This document shows, in pieces, positions 1-6,831 of a stretch of 7,653 nt of DNA (positions within the stretch are counted from its first letter, which is position 1; the number at the start of each line of letters is the position of its first letter). Origin of the DNA: an uncultured Clostridia bacterium (GTDB lineage Bacteria; Bacillota_A; Clostridia; Oscillospirales; Oscillospiraceae); the NCBI GenBank assembly GCA_949289625.1, contig CASEPH010000105.1, forward strand, positions 1 through 7,653, written 5' to 3'. The notes under the pieces were generated by a model. It worked only from the letters and a program-made list of their open reading frames with translations. It had not been told where the DNA came from and searched no databases. Made by a program: the position numbers and the translations under genes.

Positions 1-12
1 CCCTCATTTTAT

Positions 13-18
13 TATAAT
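13..18 (+). promoter_or_regulatory. Candidate -10 box for the recombinase operon
   Basis: A perfect TATAAT lies 50 bases ahead of the first recombinase start. Its -35 partner would fall before base 1, so the promoter cannot be confirmed. The leader that follows contains a small CAGG/CCTG dyad (29-42) and a strong ribosome binding site, AAGGAGGG (57-64). Nothing else is visible in the first 67 bases. Confidence 0.45.
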
Positions 19-67
19 GTGGACATGCAGGTAACCGCCTGACACTACAAAATATAAGGAGGGCCCT

Positions 68-1669
68 ATGGAACTGATTGAATTAAACGCAACTGCACAG
101 CGTGCCCTGGAGTTGTTGACCGATGCTGGAATGAGTGATGGAGGCATATTCGACTATACTCATACAGGTTTCGGAGGCATACTTCGGTATTTTCACGGGA
201 AAGGCATATTATATGCTACAGCAGAAATGCTCGATAATTTTTTGCTGGAGCAACGCACACTTTTAGACAAAGGAGACATCTCACAGTGGAAATGGAGACT
301 TGTCCGCAGGAGTTGTGAACTTCTGAAACAATGTGCTGCAATGGATTCTATTGATTTGCCTGCCCTTCGCCCATGGGATCCTATATGGAATCGTCCAGAA
401 CAAATCATCCAACACGATACGCCAACGACAAAACAATTTTCAGATCCAGAAAATATTTATGTGCTTGTTTGGATGGTTAACAAGCATATGAAGCAACTTG
501 GCCTTTCAGAAAGTACGGTTCGACATTACACTGAGGAGGGATTAGCCGTCATATTGAAAAAGCACTATGATTCTGGCACAGAATGTTACTCAGACAAACT
601 TATATCCCAGCTTACAGAGGAGCGGAGACTGCAATATGAGCAAGGTGTAGTTGGAAGAACTGCTTACCAGCACTTGCGCAAAGCCGCAGCTATGCTCCAG
701 GAGTTCCACCAGACAGGGAAGATAACATTGGACAGGATTCCTGATTGGGGACGGCGCAGAGTTATTCCTCAGCACAAAGCGATTCTGGATAAATTCAGGA
801 CTCATGTCACAACACAGAGAAACTGGGCTGAAAGTTCCGTTAGTACAGTTACAAGTGTAGCTCATGTCTTTTTACTTGGATTAGAGGATTATGGAGTAGC
901 CTCCGTTGAAAATGTTGCAATGACGGATATTGCCGCATGTGCTACAAAAATGCTTGGGCGGTACACTGGTGGAATGAAATCTGCTCTTTTTGGTATTCGG
1001 ATCTTTCTGCAATTTTTATACGAGGCCGGGATTACTACGGATAATTGTTGCAAGGCACTGCCGGAATTTGTTTGCCCTCGAAAGAATTTTCACGAAGGAT
1101 TTTCCAGTGATGAATTGGAATGTTTACTTTCTCAGCCGGATACAACCTCTGCAGTTGGGAAAAGAGACTACGCTATGATGGTGTTGGCAGTGCAAAGCGG
1201 TTTGCGATCCTGCGACATCATACGACTCACATTTGACAATATCAATTGGAGAACGAGGGAAATTCGTGTTGTTCAACACAAAACAGGACAACCAATCGTA
1301 ATCCCTCTTGAACCAGAAACAGGTAATGCTATAGCAGATTACTTGCTGAATGGTCGCCCTAAAAGTTCGCTGCCGCAAATCTTCCTCTGTCACACTGGTA
1401 CTGTTCGCGCTTTGAAAAGTCGAACGGGAAGTGCAATTGTCTCCAAATACATTAAGAGAGCAGGAATTCATTCTGAGCACCGTGGATTTCACAGTTTCCG
1501 ACGCACCTTTGCTACAAATCTATTTCAGAACGAAGTGCCAATTGAGTTGATTCAGCAGATGCTTGGACAGACTCATATTGATTCAGCGAAGCCGTATCTG
1601 TCTATTGACGAACAGGGACTGAAGCAGTGTGCATTGCCCTTACTCTCTCATGGAAAGGTAGGGATCTGA
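68..1669 (+). CDS. Tyrosine recombinase, first of trio (long N-terminal extension)
   Basis: A site-specific DNA recombinase of the phage integrase superfamily, probably acting with the two downstream recombinases to move the element. The C-terminal catalytic domain spans about residues 345-520. Visible residues are Arg380 (in SGLRS), Lys405 (in QHKTG), His475 and Arg478 (in HSFRR) and the nucleophile Tyr510 (in KPYLS). At the position of the usual LGH histidine it has Gln501 (LGQTH), a departure from consensus. Residues about 125-330 include a SAM-like/core-binding domain. The first 110 or so residues are an extra N-terminal region not seen in XerC/D-size enzymes (about 300 aa) and of unknown role. 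The start is supported by AAGGAGGG 4 nt upstream of the ATG. The second gene begins 1 nt after the stop, implying one operon. Confidence 0.9.
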   Translation: MELIELNATAQRALELLTDAGMSDGGIFDYTHTGFGGILRYFHGKGILYATAEMLDNFLLEQRTLLDKGDISQWKWRLVRRSCELLKQCAAMDSIDLPALRPWDPIWNRPEQIIQHDTPTTKQFSDPENIYVLVWMVNKHMKQLGLSESTVRHYTEEGLAVILKKHYDSGTECYSDKLISQLTEERRLQYEQGVVGRTAYQHLRKAAAMLQEFHQTGKITLDRIPDWGRRRVIPQHKAILDKFRTHVTTQRNWAESSVSTVTSVAHVFLLGLEDYGVASVENVAMTDIAACATKMLGRYTGGMKSALFGIRIFLQFLYEAGITTDNCCKALPEFVCPRKNFHEGFSSDELECLLSQPDTTSAVGKRDYAMMVLAVQSGLRSCDIIRLTFDNINWRTREIRVVQHKTGQPIVIPLEPETGNAIADYLLNGRPKSSLPQIFLCHTGTVRALKSRTGSAIVSKYIKRAGIHSEHRGFHSFRRTFATNLFQNEVPIELIQQMLGQTHIDSAKPYLSIDEQGLKQCALPLLSHGKVGI

Positions 1670-1670
1670 A

Positions 1671-2639
1671 ATGGTGTACACCTTTGAGAGTTGCTTTGCA
1701 TCTCAGATTGAGGATTTCATTGCGCAGAAAAACGCTCTGGGGTTTGGTTATCTGGAGTCCTCCCGTCTCCTGCGAGACTTTGACCGTTTTTGCCTGACAC
1801 ATTTTCCGGAAGAAAATTCACTGACCAAGGAGCTTTGCTTGGCTTGGGCCACAAAAAAGGATACGGAAGGCAACAACACATTCCGCAACCGTATGATGCC
1901 AGTACGTGAATTTGCCAGATACCTGAATCGCAGCGGCGAAGCTGCCTATATTCTGCCGCCAAACATTGCCAGAAAAGATGCGTCATATGCCCCATACATC
2001 TATACCGAGGCCGAAATTCTGGCCATTTGGGATGTTTTCGACCACTTGAAACCGAGAAGTGGGTTCCCGGTGCGGCAATTTGTGATCCCAACTATGATAA
2101 AGCTAATGTACTGCTGCGGTCTGCGTCCGGCTGAGGCCAGAAGACTTCGCGTAAACGATGTGGATTTGGACATTGGGCGGCTGAACATTATGGAGAGCAA
2201 GCAACATAGGAGCCGCATTGTTATGATGACGGACGACGTGACACAGATGCTCTCAGATTGCAACGCCATTGTAGCCTCCGTTATGCCGGAACGTGAGCCG
2301 TTCTTTCCCAACTCTGAGGGCGGCTTTTACGGAAAGCGGGGGTTGGAAAAGACTTTCCGCCAGGTTTTGAAGAAGGCTGGCGTTACAGGAACTGGCCAGC
2401 GCGCTCCACGTCTTTATGACTTTCGTCATACTTTTGCTACCCACAGACTGTACTACTGGATGCGTGAAGGCAAAAATCTGAACACTATGCTCCCCTACCT
2501 GAGTGCGTATATGGGCCACACACAGATCTCGGACACCCACTACTATATCCATTTGGTCCCTGGTTTGTTGGAGGAAATGTCCGGATTTGTATTTTCTTCT
2601 GCCGAGGCGTTCTTGCCGGAGGTGAAGACCGATGAATGA
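1671..2639 (+). CDS. Tyrosine recombinase, second of trio
   Basis: A 322-aa phage-integrase-family recombinase with an N-terminal core-binding domain (about 5-95) and a C-terminal catalytic domain (about 110-300). Arg152 (CGLRPAE), Lys177 (ESKQHR), Arg252, His283 (MGHTQ) and Tyr292 (THYYIH) match the catalytic set. The HxxR box reads YDFRH, so the box II histidine is replaced by Tyr249. The start follows the previous stop by 1 nt, with AAAGGTAGGG inside the end of the upstream gene as ribosome binding site, indicating translational coupling. Its end overlaps the third recombinase by 8 nt. It is probably one subunit of a multi-recombinase complex. Whether it is catalytic by itself cannot be told from the sequence. 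Confidence 0.9.
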   Translation: MVYTFESCFASQIEDFIAQKNALGFGYLESSRLLRDFDRFCLTHFPEENSLTKELCLAWATKKDTEGNNTFRNRMMPVREFARYLNRSGEAAYILPPNIARKDASYAPYIYTEAEILAIWDVFDHLKPRSGFPVRQFVIPTMIKLMYCCGLRPAEARRLRVNDVDLDIGRLNIMESKQHRSRIVMMTDDVTQMLSDCNAIVASVMPEREPFFPNSEGGFYGKRGLEKTFRQVLKKAGVTGTGQRAPRLYDFRHTFATHRLYYWMREGKNLNTMLPYLSAYMGHTQISDTHYYIHLVPGLLEEMSGFVFSSAEAFLPEVKTDE

Positions 2640-3657
2640 TTTTTTTGATGCGGTCCGGCGCTTCCTTTTGGATTATTTGCCCAAGCAGCGCTGCCTCAGC
2701 GAAAATACGATCCTCTCCTACAGACAAACGCTCAACCTTTTTGTGAAATACATGAGGGATGAGATGGGGGTTGGCACCACTGAACTGACTTTCTCTTGCA
2801 TTGACCGAGATGTCATCCTCGGTTTCCTGACTTGGCTGGAAAATGTGCGGGGATGCAGTGCCTCTACCCGCAACCAGCGTTTAATGGCATTGCGGTCTTT
2901 TCTGAATTTTGCTGGACAGATTGATTGTACACAGACGGCACTATATCTTTCCTCCTGCAATATCCCTTCCAAGGAGGCTCACGGGCGGATTGTTGAATTC
3001 CTGACCGAACCGGCTTTGATTGCACTGCTTCAACAGCCCAATCCTTCCAAACAGAAAGACCTGCGAAATCTTGTATTCATGATCCTCATGTATGATACCG
3101 CCGCCCGATGCAGTGAGCTTCTTAATATAAGGGTCTGTGATCTGCGCCTTGACGCAAAACATCCAATTGCGTACTTGCATGGTAAGGGCCGAAAAACCCG
3201 GACCGTGCCGTTGCTGAACAGAACAGTTCAACACTGCAAACGGTATCTGAATAAATTCCATCCCGACAAAAATAGCCACAGCGAAGCTCCATTGTTCTAT
3301 ACTGTGATCCACGGGATACAACAGAAAATGTCTTCTGATACAGTAGCTGCGTTTTTTAAGAAGTACGGCAATATGGCAAAGATTGTTTGTCCGGAAGTTC
3401 CGGAGCACATCCACCCACATATGATGCGGCACACACGAGCAATGCACCTATACCAGTCCGGAATGCCCATGGTACTGCTCTCTCAATATCTTGGCCACGT
3501 ACAGGTTGAAACAACTATGATCTATGCATATGCGGACACCGAGATGAAACGAGCAGCGATCCAGAAGGCCGATGCTGTCCGAAAAACCAGGCCTGAGCCC
3601 AATGCAATCTGGGTAGATAATGAAGAAATGATTCTGAAACTGTCCGGCCTGGTCTGA
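2632..3657 (+). CDS. Tyrosine recombinase, third of trio (complete catalytic set)
   Basis: A 341-aa XerC/D-like tyrosine recombinase. The N-terminal SAM-like DNA-binding domain covers about residues 5-105 (SENTILSYRQTL). The catalytic domain covers about 120-310 with Arg159 (AARCSELL), Lys185 (GKGRKTR), His263 and Arg266 (HMMRHTRA), His289 (YLGHV) and Tyr298 (MIYAYAD). It is the only member of the trio with every consensus catalytic residue, so it may supply the main cleavage activity. The start is supported by GGAGGTGA 6 nt upstream, and the gene overlaps the second recombinase by 8 nt (ATGAATGA). About 30 residues follow the usual end of the fold. The stop is followed by the non-coding right end of the element. 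Confidence 0.92.
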   Translation: MNDFFDAVRRFLLDYLPKQRCLSENTILSYRQTLNLFVKYMRDEMGVGTTELTFSCIDRDVILGFLTWLENVRGCSASTRNQRLMALRSFLNFAGQIDCTQTALYLSSCNIPSKEAHGRIVEFLTEPALIALLQQPNPSKQKDLRNLVFMILMYDTAARCSELLNIRVCDLRLDAKHPIAYLHGKGRKTRTVPLLNRTVQHCKRYLNKFHPDKNSHSEAPLFYTVIHGIQQKMSSDTVAAFFKKYGNMAKIVCPEVPEHIHPHMMRHTRAMHLYQSGMPMVLLSQYLGHVQVETTMIYAYADTEMKRAAIQKADAVRKTRPEPNAIWVDNEEMILKLSGLV

Positions 3658-3685
3658 AGCTAACAGTACAATATACGTCATTTTC

Positions 3686-3749
3686 TTATTCCGAAGTTTT
3701 TGCAGAAAATCCTTGTTCTACAGGGCTCTACACAACTACTTCGGAATAA
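3686..3749. repeat. 12-bp perfect inverted repeat in the right end of the trio element
   Basis: TTATTCCGAAGT (3686-3697) is repeated in inverted orientation as ACTTCGGAATAA (3738-3749) with 40 bases between. The spacer also has a short direct repeat, TCTACA. It lies between the last recombinase gene and the 34-bp palindrome at the methyltransferase junction. Its place fits subterminal recombinase- or accessory-protein-binding sites. A long-range hairpin in RNA is possible, but there is no U tract behind it. No copy is present in the 67 bases before the first recombinase. Confidence 0.7.
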
Positions 3750-3765
3750 TTATTTTCTCGGCATA

Positions 3766-3799
3766 ATCCTGGTTATCCCGTTTTCGGGATAACCAGGAT
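3766..3799. repeat. 34-bp palindrome (15-4-15) at the element/methyltransferase junction; candidate attachment site
   Basis: ATCCTGGTTATCCCG (3766-3780) and CGGGATAACCAGGAT (3785-3799) are perfect inverted copies around a TTTT centre. Read as 13-bp arms with an 8-bp centre, this has the size of lox or FRT crossover sites of tyrosine recombinases. The last 6-7 bases (CCAGGAT) belong to the methyltransferase reading frame. The palindrome therefore straddles the junction, and the inner arm carries an inverted copy of the target bases. It is not followed by a T-run on either strand, which argues against an intrinsic terminator. The attachment-site role is inferred from position and geometry. Confidence 0.65.
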
Positions 3800-4285
3800 C
3801 TCTCCGTGGCCGGAGCGAGGGCCGGATTAGCTGGCGCCCGCTCCGGCCTTTTTATGGAGCAGATCCGCATCATCAAGGAGATGCGAACAGCGGAACAGGA
3901 GCGTGGCCGCACAGGTGCCGGCATCCGCCCCCGCTTTATGGCATGGGAGAATGTGCCTGGCGCTTTTAGTAGCGGATCGCCCAAAGAGGAGGACTTTCGT
4001 ATCGTGCTGGAGGAGATCCTGCGCATCCACTGCGGCGGAGCATCGGTGCCCCGCTCTTTTCCGTATTCCTGGCATGACGCGGGGGAAATTGAAATAGACA
4101 GCTTCTTTTCTCTGGCCTGGCGTTGCCTGGACGCCCAATATTGGGGCGTCGGCCAAAGGCGAAAACGAATATACCTGGTGGCCGATTTTGCTGGAAATAC
4201 CGCTCCTAAGTTCTTGTTCGATGTGCTGGAAGAACTGTTTCCGGATAGACCGGATAAACCAGAGAAAGGGACCATTTTGATATGA
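3794..4285 (+). pseudogene. C5-cytosine DNA methyltransferase, first subunit, 5'-truncated by the trio element
   Basis: From 3794 the frame reads QDLSVAGARAGL, the sequence that follows Pro-Cys in motif IV of C5-cytosine methyltransferases. It continues through motif VI (ENVPG, 48-52 counted from the GTG at 3806) and motif VIII (YWGVGQRRKRIYLVADF, about 112-128). Upstream of Gln the frame encodes Asp-Asn instead of Pro-Cys and meets an in-frame TAA at 3764. The SAM-binding motif I and the catalytic cysteine are therefore absent here. A GTG at 3806 could start a 159-aa product, but it has no convincing ribosome binding site and would be inactive alone. The stop overlaps the next ATG in ATGA, so the enzyme was encoded as two coupled polypeptides. 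The 5' part presumably lies left of the window. Confidence 0.85.
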
Positions 4286-5694
4286 GCTATTATCACGAGC
4301 CGGACGGCCAGCTGACCCTGTTGGAACTGAGCAACCCAGAAGATACAGCGGCCCCGCCGAGGCGGAAAGCCCCGGCTAAATCAGTTTCTGAACTGGTCGC
4401 CATCCCGTACCTGTATTTAGACCTATCTCCCGGCCATGTGGATCTATTTGGAAACCACTACTGGGAGCTTCGCTCCCCCTATCGGGAGGGGAAACCTCCC
4501 CTCAACACTGGACCCGCGCCCCGAAAGCCGATCCACAGCTCCTTGTCGGAGATCCTGGAATCCGACCCTGACGCGGGATATTATTTATCTGTGAGAGCCT
4601 GCCGGGGCATCCTGCGGCGGGCAAAGGAACGGGGCAAAGAGCTACCGCCGCAACTCAAAGCGGCGCTGATGGCTCAGGCGGGTCTGGGGATGCCATCCCA
4701 GGCATTCCGGGAGATGAAAGCCTATCACATCAGCCAGCGGAACGAGGGCATCGACCTGGGCGGCGTGTCCGGAGCTCTGATGGCTACCGGCAATATGCAG
4801 ATGCAGACGTTTATCACCGAGACGCGTACCGAGGACTGCCTGACGCCATGGGATACCCAACAGGCCCGTATCTTCACACCGGAGAGCACAGCGCCGACTC
4901 TGGCGGGAGCCGATGGGGGCGGCGGCAGAAATCCCGCCGGACTGCTGTTCGCCGCCGGATTCTGTGCTGGAGCCGCGCCGTCTGCGGGAGGTATCGGGTA
5001 TCGGGAGGAAATTTCCCCCACATTGAAGGCGTCGGAGAGCGGGACCAATCAAGTGCCCTCCGTCCTCTGCCTTAACGACCAGGGCGGCAACGTCATGGAC
5101 TGCTCCGAGGATGTAACAGGCACGCTCCGGGCGCAGGAGCACGGCCACCAGCCCCTCGTCTACGAAAACCACGGCATTGACGCCCGGTACACCGGGCCGC
5201 ACCCTGTTGCACCGACTCTGTCCGCCAGGGCGGGAACCGGCGGGAATAACCTGCCCTTAGTGGAGCAGGATCCAGCGGAGATCTTCTGTATTACAGGAAA
5301 TGCCATTAACCGCCAGCCCCAAAATGGCGGCAACGGGATCGGCTATCAGGAGGACATTGCCTATACCCTGACCGCCACAGATCACCACGCGGTCTTTTCC
5401 CGGCAGAGGGTGGACAAATTTTCTCCCAGTGATGTGGCCTCCACGGAGAGCGCCCGCCAGCACAAAGACGCCACTGACCTGATCTATCAGGCCGCGAGGA
5501 CAGGACCTCCTCAGCTGATCCGCCGCCTCACTCCGTTGGAGTGTGAGCGGCTCCAGGGCTTCCCGGATGGCTGGACGGATATCCCCGGCGCCTCGGACTC
5601 CGCCCGATACCGGGCGCTGGGCAACAGTGTGGCCATCCCCTGCGTGGAGTTCATCATGCGGGGCATTGTGGCAGTCCTCCGCTATAACAGGTGA
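4282..5694 (+). CDS. C5-cytosine DNA methyltransferase, second subunit (target recognition region, motifs IX and X)
   Basis: A 470-aa protein ending in motif IX (RRLTPLECERLQGFPDG, about 414-430) and motif X (RYRALGNSVAIP, about 442-453) of C5-cytosine methyltransferases, with no motif I, IV or VI of its own. It must work with the preceding polypeptide, as in split enzymes such as M.AquI. Residues 1-140 include an SxRACRGILRRAKERGKELP segment of unknown role. Residues about 204-370 contain five imperfect TL-containing units that form the likely target recognition region. Translation is coupled to the upstream ORF by an ATGA overlap. The frame is intact although the partner is truncated, suggesting a recent disruption. 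The end overlaps the convergent tag gene by 13 bp. Confidence 0.85.
   Translation: MSYYHEPDGQLTLLELSNPEDTAAPPRRKAPAKSVSELVAIPYLYLDLSPGHVDLFGNHYWELRSPYREGKPPLNTGPAPRKPIHSSLSEILESDPDAGYYLSVRACRGILRRAKERGKELPPQLKAALMAQAGLGMPSQAFREMKAYHISQRNEGIDLGGVSGALMATGNMQMQTFITETRTEDCLTPWDTQQARIFTPESTAPTLAGADGGGGRNPAGLLFAAGFCAGAAPSAGGIGYREEISPTLKASESGTNQVPSVLCLNDQGGNVMDCSEDVTGTLRAQEHGHQPLVYENHGIDARYTGPHPVAPTLSARAGTGGNNLPLVEQDPAEIFCITGNAINRQPQNGGNGIGYQEDIAYTLTATDHHAVFSRQRVDKFSPSDVASTESARQHKDATDLIYQAARTGPPQLIRRLTPLECERLQGFPDGWTDIPGASDSARYRALGNSVAIPCVEFIMRGIVAVLRYNR
4891..5391 (+). repeat. Imperfect protein-level repeats in the methyltransferase recognition region
   Basis: Five units share a (A/S/T)xTLxA core, usually followed by a Gly-rich stretch and a hydrophobic exit. 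They are APTLAG (204-209), SPTLKA (245-250), TGTLRA (279-284), APTLSA (310-315) and AYTLTA (360-365). Two are preceded by a GIGYxE(E/D)I segment (237-244 and 352-359). Similar repeats are familiar from phage-type C5 methyltransferases. Modular target recognition is known for some phage enzymes, but whether each unit here reads a separate target is inference. Confidence 0.6.
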
Positions 5695-6239
5695 TTGGGG
5701 TGGCAGAAACAGGCCAGCTCGTGGTCATTCACGACCCCCACCGCCTGAAGAAAGGAATAGATGATGGTCGTGCCCACGAACTTCATGCCCCGCCGTTTCA
5801 GATCCTGGGAGATCCGGTCGGATAGGTCTGTACTGGTGTGGAACACATCGTCCGTGTTCAAGATAACCTCGCCGCCGGTAAAGCCCCAGAGGTAGCGGTC
5901 AAAGGAGCCGAACTCCTTCTGGATGGCAAGGAACACCTTGGCGTTTTGGATGGCGGCCAGGATCTTGGCCCGGTTGCGGACGATCCCGGCGTCGGCCATC
6001 AGCGCCTCCACCTTTTCCGGGCCATAGCCGGCCACAACAGTGGGATCAAAACGATCAAAGGCGGATCGGAATGCCTCCCGCTTTTTCAGAATGGTGAGCC
6101 AGGAGAGGCCAGCCTGAAAGCCCTCCAGGATCAGCATCTCAAAGAGCTTTTGGTCATCGTGCTCCGGACGGCCCCACTCCCGGTCATGGTAGGCAAGATA
6201 GATCTCTGAATTGGGATCTGCCCAACGGCACCGCACCAT
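5682..6239 (-). CDS. tag: DNA-3-methyladenine glycosylase I
   Basis: This base-excision repair enzyme removes 3-methyladenine from alkylated DNA. The 185-aa length is that of the Tag family. The N-terminus MVRCRW, the AYHDREWG segment and the LILEGFQAGLSW segment (with catalytic-type Glu39) are diagnostic. The zinc ligands known from the E. coli enzyme are conserved as Cys4, His18, His173 and Cys177 (HELAC). The start is supported by AGGGGAGG just upstream on the minus strand and by a TATAAT promoter. It runs convergent to the methyltransferase, overlapping its 3' end by 13 bp, with no terminator seen between them. It looks intact and is probably accessory cargo. Confidence 0.95.
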   Translation of the reverse strand: MVRCRWADPNSEIYLAYHDREWGRPEHDDQKLFEMLILEGFQAGLSWLTILKKREAFRSAFDRFDPTVVAGYGPEKVEALMADAGIVRNRAKILAAIQNAKVFLAIQKEFGSFDRYLWGFTGGEVILNTDDVFHTSTDLSDRISQDLKRRGMKFVGTTIIYSFLQAVGVVNDHELACFCHPNHLL

Positions 6240-6271
6240 ATCCGCCGCCTCCCCTTCATAATGTTACCCTG

Positions 6272-6300
6272 ATTATACCTGACACGCCGGCGGATGGCCA
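6272..6300 (-). promoter_or_regulatory. Promoter for tag
   Basis: On the minus strand TGGCCA (6295-6300, 4 of 6 match to -35) is separated by 17 bp from a perfect TATAAT (6272-6277). This is about 33 bases ahead of the tag start, with the ribosome binding site between them. Confidence 0.6.
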
Positions 6301-6370
6301 CCAAAAGTTTTGCGGAGGGGCTTGTCCATTACGCTTGTATTTACACAACTTCTTTGTTGCTTTCTGTGAA

Positions 6371-6399
6371 TGGCTATTCCAGAGGGCTTTCGATATACT
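6371..6399 (+). promoter_or_regulatory. Weak candidate promoter for the ribbon-helix-helix gene
   Basis: TATACT (6394-6399) lies 30 bases ahead of the ATG at 6430, with a poor -35 (TGGCTA, 6371-6376) at 17-bp spacing. A CAAC/GTTG dyad (about 6346-6359) is upstream. The rest of the 6240-6429 intergenic stretch shows nothing else I can support. Confidence 0.35.
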
Positions 6400-6429
6400 T
6401 GCTTTGCCATCCGGAAAGGGGGAGTCACC

Positions 6430-6771
6430 ATGGCGGAGGAAAAACGCAACCTCTGCGCGCAAATACCCATCAGCCTGCACAGCCGTGTCCGGCAGGAGCA
6501 GGAGGCATCCGGCCAGCCCCTGAGCGAGTACATGACCCAGCTCATCACCAACTACTTTCACATGAAGGAGGACAATCAGAATATGAATACCGAGACAAGG
6601 ACTGTGGCCTTCCAGGTGCCGCCCGAGCTGTTCGAGGAGTTCAAGGCATACCTCCAACGCAATCACCTCAAGCAGAAGGAGTTCTTCCTGGCTTGCATTC
6701 AGCGGGCGCTGTCAGAGGAGAGCCCGGCAGACGAGCCGGCCTCCGATCCAGAGCCGCTGGAGGCGGAGTAA
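6430..6771 (+). CDS. Small protein with two ribbon-helix-helix-like modules
   Basis: A 113-aa protein in which two similar units can be seen. The first (about 7-43, NLCAQIPISLHSRV then LSEYMTQLITNYF) and the second (about 57-94, TVAFQVPPELFEEF then KQKEFFLACIQRAL) each have a short beta strand followed by two helices. That is the pattern of MetJ/Arc ribbon-helix-helix DNA-binding folds. A likely role is transcriptional regulation or a DNA-binding accessory function of the mobile element. The acidic tail (97-113) is probably disordered. I chose ATG 6430 rather than the upstream in-frame ATG at 6370 because AGGGGGAG sits 5 nt before it and the extra residues are unlike the family. A strong hairpin follows the stop. 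Confidence 0.75.
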   Translation: MAEEKRNLCAQIPISLHSRVRQEQEASGQPLSEYMTQLITNYFHMKEDNQNMNTETRTVAFQVPPELFEEFKAYLQRNHLKQKEFFLACIQRALSEESPADEPASDPEPLEAE

Positions 6772-6782
6772 ATGAAAAGACG

Positions 6783-6821
6783 AGCAGGCGTGCCGCCGGT
6801 ACATCCGGCGGCGTGCCTGTT
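6783..6821 (+). terminator. 17-bp hairpin after the ribbon-helix-helix gene
   Basis: A GC-rich stem (6783-6799 with 6805-6821, loop TACAT) pairs along its whole length with a few G-T pairs. It lies between the stop at 6771 and the promoter of the toxin-antitoxin operon. Only two T's follow it on the plus strand, so it is not a textbook intrinsic terminator. It could slow or partly end transcription, or protect the mRNA 3' end. Confidence 0.5.
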
Positions 6822-6831
6822 CAAAGGCCGC

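Larger units (their letters stand above)
1..3793 (+). mobile_element. Recombinase-in-trio (RIT-like) element, left end outside window
   Basis: Three consecutive same-strand tyrosine recombinase genes with almost no spacing are followed by a non-coding end carrying an inverted repeat and a perfect palindrome, and then directly by the interior of a DNA methyltransferase reading frame. This matches the organisation known for RIT elements, where three different tyrosine recombinases form the whole cargo. The block is visibly more AT-rich than the sequence after 3800, which supports separate origin. The right boundary is set at about 3793 because methyltransferase homology resumes at the CAG codon at 3794; the true crossover may lie a few bases either way. 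The left boundary and the missing methyltransferase 5' part are not in the window. A Tn554-like relative is possible, but Tn554 has a different size pattern, with a short non-recombinase third gene. Confidence 0.72.

Noticed and set aside
1..67. Left end of the trio element with a copy of the right-end repeats
   Set aside because: Neither the 12-bp repeat nor the palindrome is present. Only a short TAACC similarity at 32-36 is seen, which is too weak to call.
3700..3767. Outward promoter at the element end driving the methyltransferase remnant
   Set aside because: A CATAAT lies at 3762-3767 but no acceptable -35 is found at 16-19 bp spacing.
3766..3799. Palindrome as intrinsic terminator of the recombinase operon
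   Set aside because: No T-run follows the stem on either strand; the only T's are in the loop. Its place on the gene junction fits an attachment site better.
3806..4285. A complete 159-aa protein starting at the GTG
   Set aside because: The start falls inside a conserved methyltransferase motif, lacks a good ribosome binding site, and family residues (Gln-Asp-Leu-Ser) already lie upstream of it.
4642..5202. Long antisense ORFs opposite the methyltransferase second subunit
   Set aside because: They arise from GC-rich codon use of the real gene, with no start signals or family resemblance.
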